Notes under the pieces: model-generated
What the model saw: the letters and a program-made list of their open reading frames with translations, nothing else
Told to the model about the DNA's origin: nothing
The model's database searches: none
Assembly: GCF_032062135.1 (NCBI RefSeq)
Contig: NC_092863.1
Location: forward strand, 17,951,926-18,015,925
Source of the DNA: Pyxicephalus adspersus
Taxonomy: Eukaryota; Chordata; Amphibia; Anura; Pyxicephalidae
DNA: 64,000 nucleotides
Direction of reading: 5' to 3'
Part shown: piece by piece, positions 23,697 to 35,900 of the stretch
Numbering within the stretch: position 1 is the stretch's first letter
Layout of the letters: the number at the start of each line of letters is the position of its first letter
Position numbers and translations under genes: made by a program

Positions 23697-26600
23697 CATC
23701 AACTCTGTTCTCTCTGCTCCCTACTCCTATCTGCACATGTGTATGCAGCAGAGCCTGATTGGTTGGGAGTTCCATTTCTTCTTTTCCCAATCTCAGCTCT
23801 GTAAACAAATAGGGAAAGTAATGTCAACTGACCAGGTGAGCCCAACACTTTGTAAAGTGGAAAGGAACACAAGTGATGGACAAGGATGAAAGGAATGTAC
23901 TAAAGGGCAGTGTCCCCATTACATCTCTGACTCACCAGCTATAAAGAAAACTATTCAAGTGAAAATATGACTTTAGGGAGAGAAATGGTGTCATATATCC
24001 AGTTTCACTCCTTTTTACTGTTGCTATTATGTTCTAAAAGGTGCACATTTGTTTGCTTGTGATAAGCACAATATGGCAGGTCACACCAGGGCAAGTCTTC
24101 ACGTCTACATGCAAATATGTTGTGAAGACATGCACAGCACATACTATAGGCAGTGACCTTACACACAATTCTAGAAAAACAACATTTCACATTCTTGGCT
24201 GATCAAGGACTGAAGTAGTTCTGTTAGTATGTGTTAAGCGCCATATAGTCACATTTTTTTTTCAGTGTTGGAAAGGGTGGGGAATCATTGGAAACCTGCG
24301 GTCAGGTTCATACTGTAGCCACGCTTGCCTCCTTTCCTGCTAATAACCTTGTCACACCGGACATTACCAAGTCAGCAAGCATGGAAAAATCTCAGAAAAA
24401 GATATGAACAACCCCAAACAGTCATCAATGGGGGATGCCCGACTACAATAGGCACAATAAAATAAAGCCAGAAAGGCAAAGTCCAGTTCAAACTACAAAT
24501 TTACTAGGAAATGGTGTTAGAACGATAGTCAAATTATGAATTTAATGGAAAGTCTAACAGTTGGTGCTCTGACTTTGGTGATTTTATTGCCGATTGTTGA
24601 GATTAACAGATAAGACCAAACAAGCTGGCATTGCTAAATATATAAAATTTCAAATGCTCGTCCTATTTATATTTAAAATGAAATATGACAGCGAAAAGAT
24701 GGTCACTTCCACAGGAATCCCCCAAAAAAGGGAGCTTTTATGCATTTAAACACATATTGATCTGTAAAGGTAAAACAAACCAAACCTAAAATACTTTCTA
24801 AACCATTATTATTGTCAATAAAAGTATTGCCAAATTTAAGAGACCCTGGTTTGCATTTAACTTCAGCCCAGCATTCTAAAATTCAGTGTGGGCACCTCTC
24901 AATTCACAGCGACAGTTTAATATGCTCAGACACTAACAAATGTGTTGGGTATGCTTGTTGCACAGCACGGAATTCTGGGACAGGTTACTTCCCCGTATAC
25001 AGATTGTGGAGTAAATACACCACACATATATAAAGGTGGCAGCTGAGGGAGCCTGTCCCTTACATGGCAGTGTCACAGACTGGGAAACTATGAGTGCTTT
25101 CATGTGTCTGGCACAATCCCACAAGTTACATAACTGTGTCTGTGGTGATGACACAACACAAGTATGCATTTGAGACTGTCCTGAAAGCCAGTTATAAAAA
25201 GACTACAAGCTTTATTTACTTATGTGCTCCATGGAACTATGCTAGGTAGTAACCCACAGCAACCAGATAACAGTTTTTACAAAACAGTATCATCCCCATG
25301 TAAGAATCATCTAGTAAACAGGGGTTAGGCAGAGGATCCCAGCCCAGGAAGGGGGTAAAGGACAATTTACCTTTGAAGCTTTAAGCAATTAAAAAAGTTA
25401 AAAATGTAGCTATTGCTGTAATTTTTACCTCTGTACCAGAACTGTCTTTCATGCCTGCATTGGGGAATTATATAGATTCATACTCTCTTATCAGACTTTC
25501 AAAAAAGTAGGCCCAAATAGTCCCTGTTTTTTTTACCTTAACAGTATAGGTGGAGCTTCAGTCCATTGACTTTTCCTTGGGAGAATTATGTAATGCTGAT
25601 GCAGTATGCTGCGGGATGGATGTAAGCATTCATTTATTCTCCAATGATCAATTGGACTGTAGCACTGTAAATATATAGCACGGGGAAACAAAAATAGCGG
25701 GTATACCTCTATCCCTCTACGCCACAGGCTTACTGCTGAGGCACTGCTACCTGAACATATTTTCTTCACGTCTTCATTAGATCTTTGACACCTGCAGCAT
25801 TGGTAAGGGGCAAAGAGTGATGGCTAGAGGATAAGCAGCACAACTACCTATTCAGTTCCCTCTAGAGACAATAAAAACAAAACTTTATTTTATAAGCTTT
25901 AACATATCAGAAAACATACTGGGTGCCAGATCTACTTTAAATTTTCATCATTATCTAATAAAAAAAACGGCTTATGATAGACATTTTGTGGCCTTTTCAT
26001 AACCTGTAACGTGCATACTAACACATACCATACTCCCGAGCCTCCTCTTGTTCAACTGAGTTCACTTTGGGGTGTACTGATCCTGTGCAGAGTCCAGAAG
26101 GTAAATATTAACTCTTCCCTGTCTGCACTGTTTACAACTTGGTAATTTGCACATAGTATAAGAAATAAAACAAGGCAAATAAAAATCTCCAAGTCTAAGT
26201 ATTTGCAGAAGGTGCTGGGAGTATAGAAATGTAATTACAGGTATCAATCCCGAAATACAGACATCAGCAATTGTTACAAGGTTTCTGATAACATTCTATG
26301 ATTGTGTTTGCAAAGATTTTCATAACCGCATAAATAAATGAACAGTTGGTTGGATTGGCTGGAAAGCTCCTCTCTTACTGCTAACTCCAAATTCACTGCA
26401 CATTGTGTACATTGGAAGCTGCAGCAAATGAGATACAGGACACTTCTTTTCCTGGCTTGATCCAGCCCTTTTTTCCCAGCCTGATTGTCCCTGGCCAGTC
26501 CCCTACATATTTTGATGTTCATTTTTTTTCTCATTCACACAGGCTCATTGTTACATATGGGTGTTACCTGGCATCTGCAAATGAATGAAAGTTCCTTAAA
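23697..26600. other. Non-coding stretch, no gene seen
   Basis: AT-rich. Open frames up to 92 codons (26485-26763, plus) are unrecognised and overlap opposite-strand frames. No repeat boundary could be supported. Confidence 0.5.
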
Positions 26601-26609
26601 CACCCAGGA

Positions 26610-26645
26610 TGACGTCCGCTCATCAAGACATTTTGATATTTGCAT
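26610..26645. promoter_or_regulatory. CRE-like and POU octamer motifs, adjacent
   Basis: TGACGTCC at 26610-26617 is one base from the palindromic cAMP response element. ATTTGCAT at 26638-26645 is an exact POU-factor octamer. They lie 20 bp apart and TGACATCAC follows about 50 bp later. Single motifs arise often by chance; the clustering is the only argument. Confidence 0.3.
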
Positions 26646-28575
26646 AACCGCTCCCAAGAGCTATGCCGCTGCTTGCAACGGAACTGAGGTCAGAGATGAC
26701 ATCACTAAATCTAAACTAAGATATGCACAGGGGACACACATTTTTATGAAAACCTTTCATTAGTTGATGAGAGAAGAGAGAGAACCCAGGGTTGGCAAAC
26801 ATAAAGGTAGAACTCAGGACCAACACACATAGTAAACCTCCTTGGTTAACTCTTCATGTGTTCCACAACAAAGCAACTCCCACCACGTTCAATTGAGGAT
26901 GCACCCATCCTCAACCATAGCTCCACCACAACATGTTTTGTTGTACAAGAGGTCATGGTGTTCTGTGTACAGATTTGTGTTTTAGATGTGCTATTAGATA
27001 TACAGGCTTTACGTTGTTAGTGATCTTCTCCCATTCTGATTTGGGCATCTTGGTAGAGACAAATGAGAAGATGAACCTGCACTGTAGATGTTATCAGCGT
27101 TATTACTGCAGATAGCATCCATCAGATACAAGCACACATACCATTCTGTTAAAGAAAGTAATACTGGCCTTTATATCTAATAGTCCATTAAAAGACAAAT
27201 CGATACACTTACATTGCAATTGTATCTCATAACACCATGGGGTGTTGGGATGAAGTTATGGTTTGAGAGTGACTAAATTACCAATTTAAGGTGGAGGGAT
27301 TTGCACCGGAGTGGAGCATGTGAATAGTTATGCAGACATTTAATTATATGAAGAGACTGACTTTTATTGTGATTAACATTTTTTTGAGTGCTTGATGTAC
27401 ACTGTATAGTTGTGTTGAAGAGGGTTGCTACACAAAGGGTTACATTGTTATTGCTTTTTCACTGTTGGCCTCAATTTTTCCTGGGTAGACTGAAAGGCAG
27501 CAGCTAGAGGGGTTGTAGTGAGAAAGTTTGAATTTGAGGCAGCACCGAAATGTTTATATATTGATTTGTGAACATTACACAATAATTTACATGATGCTGG
27601 TAACTTAGTGCCCCTCTTACTCCATCACTGTTTAGTAAATATCCACAATCAGAATTTACTTGCTGGACCAAGCTGCTGGCACAATGACATCTGTGAGACA
27701 AAATACCTAAATTTGTTAAAACATACACATTACTAAATATGCACTAAAATCTTAACCTAAGGCTAATGATACAAAAAGAAGTATATGTGGAGTTTAAATG
27801 TCAATGGATTTTACTTTTTTGACTAGGTCCTGAGATTTTTACTGCCCTACTAAACTGCACAGCCGGTTGGTGACCAGACTTCTATTTCTCTTTTCTCAGC
27901 TGCATTAAACCAATAAACCGTGGTCACCTCCTTACTTGCCAGCCTGTGATTGAGGGTGAGCAGAAGGATAATGCTGAGTCCTCTCTCATTTCTTCTATCA
28001 CCATGCTTATTGTCGACACACAGGTACTTTAGCACACTTCATTCCCCCTCCTAGACTACTGTGCAGGCAAATACAAGACACTAATACCAGGTTAGGTTTG
28101 GGTTTTATAAAAACAGCGTTCATTATTTTTTTAGGGTAAACGGCTCTAGTTAGCACTATTTATACCTTTTGTAAATAGACAAGTATTTTGATTTCATGCT
28201 TCTAGTCTGCTGGACTTTAGAACATGCTGAGATACGGTCATTTCCTTGCATTGGCATGAAATTTATGATTCTCAAGCCACCCACATTTTCAAAGCTTGTA
28301 TTGAACTGTCATTAAATAAGCAGCAGGTTGCCTTCATGGTAGAAAGAGACGATAAGCAAACTACAATAACACAAGCAAGGTTTGAAATGTAACTCTTCAA
28401 GGTGATGAAGAAGCTTTTACTTAAAAATATGCACAGCAGTGATAATGTAAATTAATACTTTTTGTACATCTGTGTAAAATCTAGAAACCGGCAAGTGTTA
28501 GCTATTGAACACAGGCATTGACCCTGCACTGATAAAATTAAGAGCCATCCACACTGCACACAGATATATAATTCC
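26646..28575. other. Non-coding stretch, no gene seen
   Basis: No coding domain, repeat terminus or other structure was recognised. Confidence 0.45.
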
Positions 28576-28640
28576 CAGTGTTCTCCCCAGCCCTTTTAGC
28601 TGGGCACGCCACCTGGCACTTTTCAGTAACCACCTGGCAG
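28576..28640 (-). mobile_element. CAGTG-ended short element, copy 1 (truncated)
   Basis: Begins CAGTGTTCTCCCCAGCCC and continues TTTTAGCTGGGCAC, CACCTGGCACTTTTCAG and ACCACCTGGCAG. This is the complement of the 3' part of the full copy at 63472-63638. Similarity is lost after about 28640, so the rest is deleted or diverged. Confidence 0.75.
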
Positions 28641-29525
28641 TTATTAAGGCACTGGACAGATGGAGTATAATACAAAAATGATGGGAAAATAGGACATTCT
28701 ATGGGGGTGAGCATCCTCTGCCCCTTACAGTTATAAGCAACATGTGGTAAAAAAAAAGTGAGGACTTGCAGATTCTTCCCTCCATATAATAAATAAGCAG
28801 ATCTCAACAAGGAAGCAAAGCAGGTCTGCTCCTATGGTGCAATATGTCATGCAAAATGTCAGTCAAAATGATTGACACATGATGGGAATGGTAGGAGTGG
28901 GCACAATATGACTTGTAATAATTTTTAAGCAGGGTGCTCTAAACCTGCAAAGAAACTGGATATCTGATATTCCTTTGAAATGGAATTCTAGGCAGTCGGC
29001 TAAAATAAATGATGACCTTCCCCATATCTCATGGTTATAATAAGTCTACAGGAGCAGAGTGTATTACTTACCAGAGTCTCATAGCCTTCCTTCCTGCTGG
29101 ATAACTTGTTCCCTAAAGTTGTTCCTCCTAGCTGGTGCTATGTCATCCTATGATATGCAGGACCAGCACTTGTGTACTGTAAATATTAAGGTTCAAGTCC
29201 TGCCCACATTCTGAGCTGGAAGAGGAGAAGACTTGGGAGATTGGCTGTTTAGGGAATAAGATGCGAAGTATTTGTCTTTACTATAACCCTCTAGAGTAAA
29301 TTATCTTTTTATTAATGTGTGTCTTGTGAGGAGGGGGGCACAATCGTTTCATTGCAAGCCCTTAGCAGGGCTTTTTTAATTATTTTATATGAGGCAGGAT
29401 CTGTTGATCGGCCTGAAAATGCTAGCTGCCACCCTGGTCCTTTGAGTTACTCAACCAGAATGAGCATTCATAATAGGACTTTCCTGATAAAGATCTAAAT
29501 ACTAGTTCTAGGTCAGTGACACAAA
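28641..29525. other. Non-coding stretch, no gene seen
   Basis: GGTTCAAGTCC at about 29191 fits a Pol III B-box, but no tRNA fold or A-box at the right distance accompanies it. Nothing else was recognised. Confidence 0.45.
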
Positions 29526-29749
29526 GGGCCTGATTTAATAAAGTTCTCCAAGGCTGGAGAAAAGACACTTTCATCAGTGAAGCTGGGTGATCCAGCAAAC
29601 CTGGAATGGATTTCTTAAAAGTAATTTGCTATCTATTAGCAAATGTTTTCAATCTTGGACCAGATCCAATTCAGGGCTGCTGGATCGCCCAGGTTCACCG
29701 ATGAAAGTATATCTTCTCCAACCTTGGGGAGCTTTAATGAATCAGGCCC
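29526..29749. mobile_element. Palindromic GGGCCTGATTTA element, copy 1
   Basis: A 224-bp element whose two halves are inverted copies. The left half reads GGGCCTGATTTAATAAAG, CTCCAAGGCTGGAGAA, TTTCATCAGTGAAGCTGGG, TGATCCAGCAAACC. The right half reads the complements in reverse order, ending AATCAGGCCC. The transcript could fold into one long hairpin. It is non-coding; no target duplication is evident. The same family occurs at 59216-59433. This copy has more mismatches in its right arm. Confidence 0.85.
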
Positions 29750-30880
29750 AACATATTGAAGGCAGAGTCAGCAGAACAACCAAGCATCTTCAATGCTGAA
29801 AAGATCTTGAAATGTTTTCATACTCAAAGACTGTGTTTAAAATTATTTAGAATATAGAATACCCTTTAGAAAAACTGTGGTTACATAATTATGAAGACTG
29901 TGTGAAAATACAAGCTGTTTGGATGCCTCAGCATTGAATATTTTGCATTACAGTTTTCCTTTAATGTCAACCCATAAAGAAATACAGAGGCTTCCACTGC
30001 TAGTCTCCTTATAAAAGCCTTTAGTACTTCCAAGTAATTAGCACAGTTCTCATTGATTTCTCTTGGTGAATGCCATGTCATCGCCTTCTACTGTAGTGAC
30101 CCGAAGGTCAGGTAAAAGAACCAGGGATGAGTTGTGGGAGACCCGGGGGACTGACACTCCTGAATTGCAGGTTCCCACATATCCCCCCCCCCACACGTAG
30201 TTAAGTAATGTAAGTGGCACCACTTATCTTGGATGTGCTGTCAGTTATATATTTTTCTATCTATGTCCCTGGTCCCCAAAAAGCAGCATTCTACTTTGTC
30301 CACTTCAGGCTCCAGGTTCCATAGAGAAATATTAGCAGCTGGGTCAACTTTTGAAGTGAATACCCTAACCCAGCTTTTCATTTACATAGGGCACCTGAGA
30401 TGGTGATGTAGTGGATGGCATCATGTATATTTACTGATTGGTATATGCCACAAAGGTAGTGCCATACTTTTCATCACTACAGGTGATAGTGGTGGGAGGA
30501 TGGATATCTGTACTATACTTTATGAATAAAGATTTCCTTTAGTCTTTGCCTTTGGGTAATATTTATGGCAGAGCAAGGCATGTTCTTAGAAATACATTTT
30601 TAAATGCAGATAAAATGTCTTTAGGGTTTGGAAAAGTTCTTTATGATGGGAAATTGTCTCAGGTGCACAGACACTCCAGCTCACATATAAAAAAACATGA
30701 CGTGACTCATCGATGTGGAAATTATCTGCATTCCAGACTTGACATAAGAGTTTCATTTACAGCCCTGGAGAGGCAAGCTCAGGTGATAAACAAAGTAAGG
30801 ACAATTTTACCTTTTTTCATCTGGCTCTGACAAGCAGTCCAGCCCGCTAAGATTCTGGTCCATTCAACGTAATTCCATCC
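29750..30880. other. Non-coding stretch, no gene seen
   Basis: A C-run near 30182-30192 and an unrecognised 94-codon frame at 30546-30830 (plus) were noted. There is no coding or repeat call I can support. Confidence 0.45.
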
Positions 30881-30884
30881 AGAA

Positions 30885-30918
30885 CCAATCAGAAGAGACC
30901 AAGGCGGGCTCCGCCCCC
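30885..30918. promoter_or_regulatory. CCAAT box next to GC box
   Basis: CCAATC at 30885-30890 is followed 12 bp later by GGCGGGCTCCGCCCCC at 30903-30918, an inverted pair of Sp1-type GC boxes. The surrounding 30830-31030 is GC-richer than its flanks. NF-Y and Sp1 site pairs mark TATA-less vertebrate promoters and also some LTR promoters. No transcript or open frame downstream supports a gene, so this may be a fragment of an unrecognised repeat. Confidence 0.35.
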
Positions 30919-31029
30919 AGATGCCCGAGGTTCATGGGACACCTCCGCTTTCACATGGAGGCAGGTCCTACGCCTTCCCCGGACAGACCATTCCCTCCTC
31001 AGTCAGAGGGGGACACAGATAAAGGGCCT

Positions 31030-32862
31030 TTTTTCCAAAGGGCCCCTGAAAGACAAAAGCAGAAAAAAATCAGACCATGACTATTCTCATGGATCAGTCC
31101 ACATATATGAAATATAAATGTTCATACAGAACAAAGAAGTTAATTATTCAAAGTTTGCTTTTATAATCTCCGCTTTTTGTATGCTTCCATATGGTTTAGC
31201 AAGTTTAGGTGGATGGGCTTTGCTTTAGTAGGTATCATAAAGCTGCAGGTTTTGTGCATGCTGTTTAATTAGTTCACCCCACTGAAGGTCATATAACAAA
31301 GGAATATAAAGGTCAGAAAGTGAGCTCTGTTTCTGACCAGGGACACCTGAGAGTGGGTGAAATAAAAAAGTTCAAAAATATTTTCTAACTTGGATAACAG
31401 ATAAGGAGATTTCAGGAAACTCTTGCACACAATTTACTCTTTCAGAAATGCAAAAGAATATTGGAAACTGACATTTTCATATGATTGGCTTTGTAAAACG
31501 TAGGCGCTATATAGCATTAAGTATTTCTATCTTGTACTTGACTCAAATCTTTCCTTTGGGGCTTCACATGTTGAGCAGACAACTAACACTGCACTGGTAA
31601 GAAAGTAGGTAATGTTCACCTGTATGTGTTACTGGTCCCCCCTTTGGTGTTCTGGTGCAGAAAAGGTTTGGTTACGGCTTTGAACATGCAGGGAATGGCC
31701 TGCCATACAGAAAATAACTATATAACCCCTTCTTTTTTTCCTACCAAGTGATTAGGGGAGATTATATTCAAGTTGTATAAATAAACGGCCAACATTGTAA
31801 ACTTGGTACAAAGTTGTTTGTGTATCACAAAACACAAGGATGTACATTTTGTGCCTGGAGAAAAAAAAAGTTTGACATCATATGGAAAGTTTTCTTTACA
31901 GTATAATCTGTGAGAAAATAGTGCACCAACCCCAGAAACAAAGGCTGGAGCTCCAGCAATCTTTGTCCTCTCCACCATTTCTTTTTGTTTTTAGTAACGT
32001 GTGTGTTAGGACACACATTGGCCTTTCTGTGTATCCTGCCCCCAAAACACATCTTTAGTACCTTCGTATCAGCCAGGAGGTGGCCACTGCTTTACACTGA
32101 GCTTTCTAGCCGGTTTAAACACTAGCAAAATGTGATCACCAGGATTGCCACCAGGATGATATGTTACAATCTGGGCCAAGAAAAATAGTGCTTGTTACTA
32201 AAAATTATTCACAGGAAAGCAATCATAAGGGTATTTTTTCCAGTGAAAACCTAAATATTAAACCAGCAGTGACAAGTCTGCAGCGTATGTGCATTAGCCC
32301 CCTAAAAATAAGCATTACATCTTGTGTTCTTTGTGTTTATAGTTTTGAGGCTGAAAGGATTTTAAATCTTTACATTTCTTATCTTTTGCTTGAATCACCA
32401 GCCGTATTTTCCTAATTTTTCCTAATAACTAAGAAACTTATGGCTGCGCCTGCAGACACTTGTAAGCACTGCATCATCCCAAATAAAGAAAAACAGTTGT
32501 TATAGGTGGTTTCTTCTTTACTTTATAAATTTGGTTGAACTCCATGTGTATTTTTTTTTAACTTCGTACAAGTATTTAACTCCAAATTCAATTACAATTA
32601 TGGGCAACATCTTCACATTATAATTCCGCTAGCTTTCAATCACATGTCATTTTAAGGTTAAAATAACTTCAATAGTGCTCATAGAACCCAAACTCCAGCG
32701 GACATTGCACTGCATGTCAAAAACTGCAAGTCAATGCCCAAAATGATTACTAGGGCCAACATTGGTGGTTTTTAAATGATCCACTAATTAGCCTGATTAA
32801 GAGAATTCAGGACCACTGCCTCCTAATCACTTCTTGATAAAGTACTTTAATGGCAAGACAAA
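31030..32862. other. Non-coding stretch, no gene seen
   Basis: AT-rich. The part from about 32550 to 32660 (CAATTACAATTATGGG, CATTATAATTCC) has homeodomain-type cores but nothing firm. Open frames of 75-86 codons near 31.7-32.4 kb are unrecognised. Confidence 0.45.
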
Positions 32863-32960
32863 ATTATTATTATTATTATTATTAAACAGGATTTATATAG
32901 CGCCAACATATTACGCAGCGCTGTACATTAAATAGGGATTGCAAATGACAGACTAATACA
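32863..32960 (-). mobile_element. L2-clade LINE 3' tail, copy 3
   Basis: An ATT trinucleotide run at 32863-32884 (AAT tail on the minus strand) is followed by AAACAGGATTTATATAGCGC and the CGCAGCGCTGTACATTA block, then TTGCAAATGACAGACTAATAC. This is the same 3' end as the 9.9-kb and 48.4-kb copies. It is truncated after about 75 bp of UTR. Confidence 0.85.
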
Positions 32961-35900
32961 TGAAAGACTTGGTTTAATTAAGCTCTGTACGGGGGTTAAT
33001 GCTACAAAGACAGATATTTCAGGTACAAAGAAATAGATTAATTTTAGAAGGGGATACATTTCGATAAGAAAACTCTTACAAGGATGTAAGAAATGCCTCA
33101 TTAAATCTTGCAGGTATGGAAGCCATTATGTGGACATTAGTAAGCTAGAAAATTGCAAAAACTTTCAAAGAGAAAGAACATGCAGACACGGATTACCTAT
33201 GAGTCCTGAAGGTCTAGGCACTTGGTCTTGTCATTGCCGCTAAAGGGAAGAATTAGAGTTTTGATTGGCTGATGCTTTTTGTTAGCAGAGCTCACGTGAC
33301 CAAGGACCTGGGCTCTTGTTCAGGTTACAAGCACTAAAATGAGCCTAGAGCAGCATTTTCTCCACGGTTTTTTTTTTTTAGTTCCAGTATGATTCACCCT
33401 TCTTAAAAAAAAAAAAAGGCAAACCATACTGTTTATTGGCACTACATTTGCAGACATCAATTTATGGACGTTATCAGTATAAAAAAAAAAGCTATCCAAC
33501 ATTAAAACCATCCTCTAGCTTTAAATACAGCCAACCACAGATCACTGTGCCAGTTAATGCCTAGGGAATACACCAGTTCACACTTGACATTTTCACCAAA
33601 AAGCTTCAGCTTTCCATAATGAAGTACAGATTTGATTAAAATTCCTTGGCAAAAGAATAAAAGTTAATGCTGATCTCTCTCTATATATAATTATCCATAA
33701 AGAGGGAGAAACATAGCCATGGGCTTTTTCTGCAGATACCCTATGTATGCTCTATTCATTCACTGACATTCACAGAATTTATCAAGATCACACAAATCCA
33801 CAAGAAAAAATATCACAAATTCAGTAAAAGGAATCTGAACTGAATCTTACAGTACATTCATTGTAGACTATGGCGGTCATATACAGACAGGGAATGTGAA
33901 ATACACATACGTGAATCTTTCTGGTGCATATGCTTTACATTACGAATAATGATGAGCTACCTGTGAACGTTTGGTGAATGTCACATGCTAAAAATACACC
34001 CCATGGTGTTGCACTGTATTTTTTACACACATTCACTTGTTTTTCCAATGTTCCTGCTATAAATGCATTGTAATTATAGAGCATGTAGTTACAATGCTTG
34101 CATTGCAGTAATGCACATCATCCAACACACACTAAGAGTAACGGATAATGCACCTCTGCTGCATCATTGTGTTGTGGATGGAAGTAAAAAAATTAAAAAA
34201 GGGTCTTCTATGGGTTTTCAGGTTATTGTGCATTGGCAGCCGTTTGATAATGAACGGGCATGAATGTAAAGCCCTGCAAAGGTCTGTATTCAGCCCAATC
34301 TCATTGTTTCTGGTCTCTTTGAAGGCCCATTCTATAATTCAATCCAAACCCTAATTTTCCCTCCCTTATTTTTCTTATGTTTGGCCTAATGCACATCTAG
34401 ATATGAATAGCCTAATTATAATACACTTTATTACTAGGTATCACTATTGTTGGTAAGCATTTTCATTTAGAATACACCCCATTAGTCTTCTCTTAAATCT
34501 AGTCTGAGGAGCAAAGGTTTCAGTAAGCATTTAAATTAAAAAAAAAAAAAAAAAAAAGTCTGACAGTGAGAGTCCTGCATATATAAAGGTTATAGTTTTA
34601 AACTAGCTTTTGGGCTGCAGCAACCCTTTAGCAATTACAGATGCTTGATAAAAGTCTGGTAAAACTCTTATTAAGGGGTCTATTTATAAAGCAGCGAATC
34701 TGAAACATTCTCTGGTGGTTTTAGTGGTAGCAATTGATTCTCCGACAGGGAATGTACCAGTGAATGTCAGACAAATTGCTTTATATATAAGAGTTATTTT
34801 GAAAATCATGAAAGCTGCCTAAAGCATCTGAAATGTTTTGTACTGTAAATTAGTGAGCGTAATGATCTTCAGACCAGCTTGTACTAGCCAAGACTAACAA
34901 ATACCTGTGTATTTAAAAAAAAAAATACACCTATCCCCCCCCATCTAAAAATGGTGACTGCAGTGATATTTGCATGCAGCCTACAAACCAGGAATTAGAC
35001 ATCACTGCCAATCAAAATGTGACATGTACAAAACATAAAAAAAGTTATTTTCTCCTAACCTATACCAAAACTCTCTAATATTTTCCTTACATCAGGGCCA
35101 ATGTATCGCTGGGTTTAGTTTATAAAACCTTCACGTATTTTCCTCATGCTCAGAATGCCAATATCTCACTATCGTTCCTTCTACCAAGAGCAATTATCAC
35201 TTATTAAAACAGATGTGCTGGGTGATGGGGATTTTTCTAATTAAACAGAATGAAGCAGAGTATGAATAACAAATACAACAGCTCACTGAAGATTATAATA
35301 AAGAAAATAAGTCCTTTGAAAACAATACAATTAAATAGGAAAACAGAACTCTGTATAATGCAACCTAAATATATAAATCAAGCATTTTCACAGATAATCC
35401 TAATTTACCAAATAGAAAAAGTTATCTTTTAATGATAGATCTTAGCATATGAATGTGTAAACTACTGCTACACACCAATTCCCATTCAGTAAAGTTCCTA
35501 AAATATTTACCTTTTTGTTTTTCAGTATTTATATTATGTGAAAATTAAACAATGGGATTTTGGAATGCATCTAAACAAAATACATTTACTGATGACTATA
35601 ATCCACCAAACGTTTTTGAATGTAGAAATGGTTATTGAAACATTCGGTGATTGTTTTTGTACTTTCCATGAACTTGGTCAACAGTGACAATTCTTTTCCT
35701 GTAGAATGTACATTTGCATCTCTCTGCAATGCCTGTTAGATATTTCAGCATTAGGACCCCTCCAGCAGGGTCTGATGGCCGTATACTGCAATCCCCCCTA
35801 TCCCCAGGGTGTCAGTACTTGGGGGTCTACGTCTGGTCTAACCACAGCGTCTGCTTATAACATAAGAGTCTCTGCTGTAACCAGAGAAATATGCGCTACC

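Noticed and set aside
29191..29201. GGTTCAAGTCC, a match to the Pol III B-box
   Set aside because: No T-stem pairing beyond GG/CC, no A-box at the right distance and no acceptor stem, so not a tRNA or tRNA-derived SINE.
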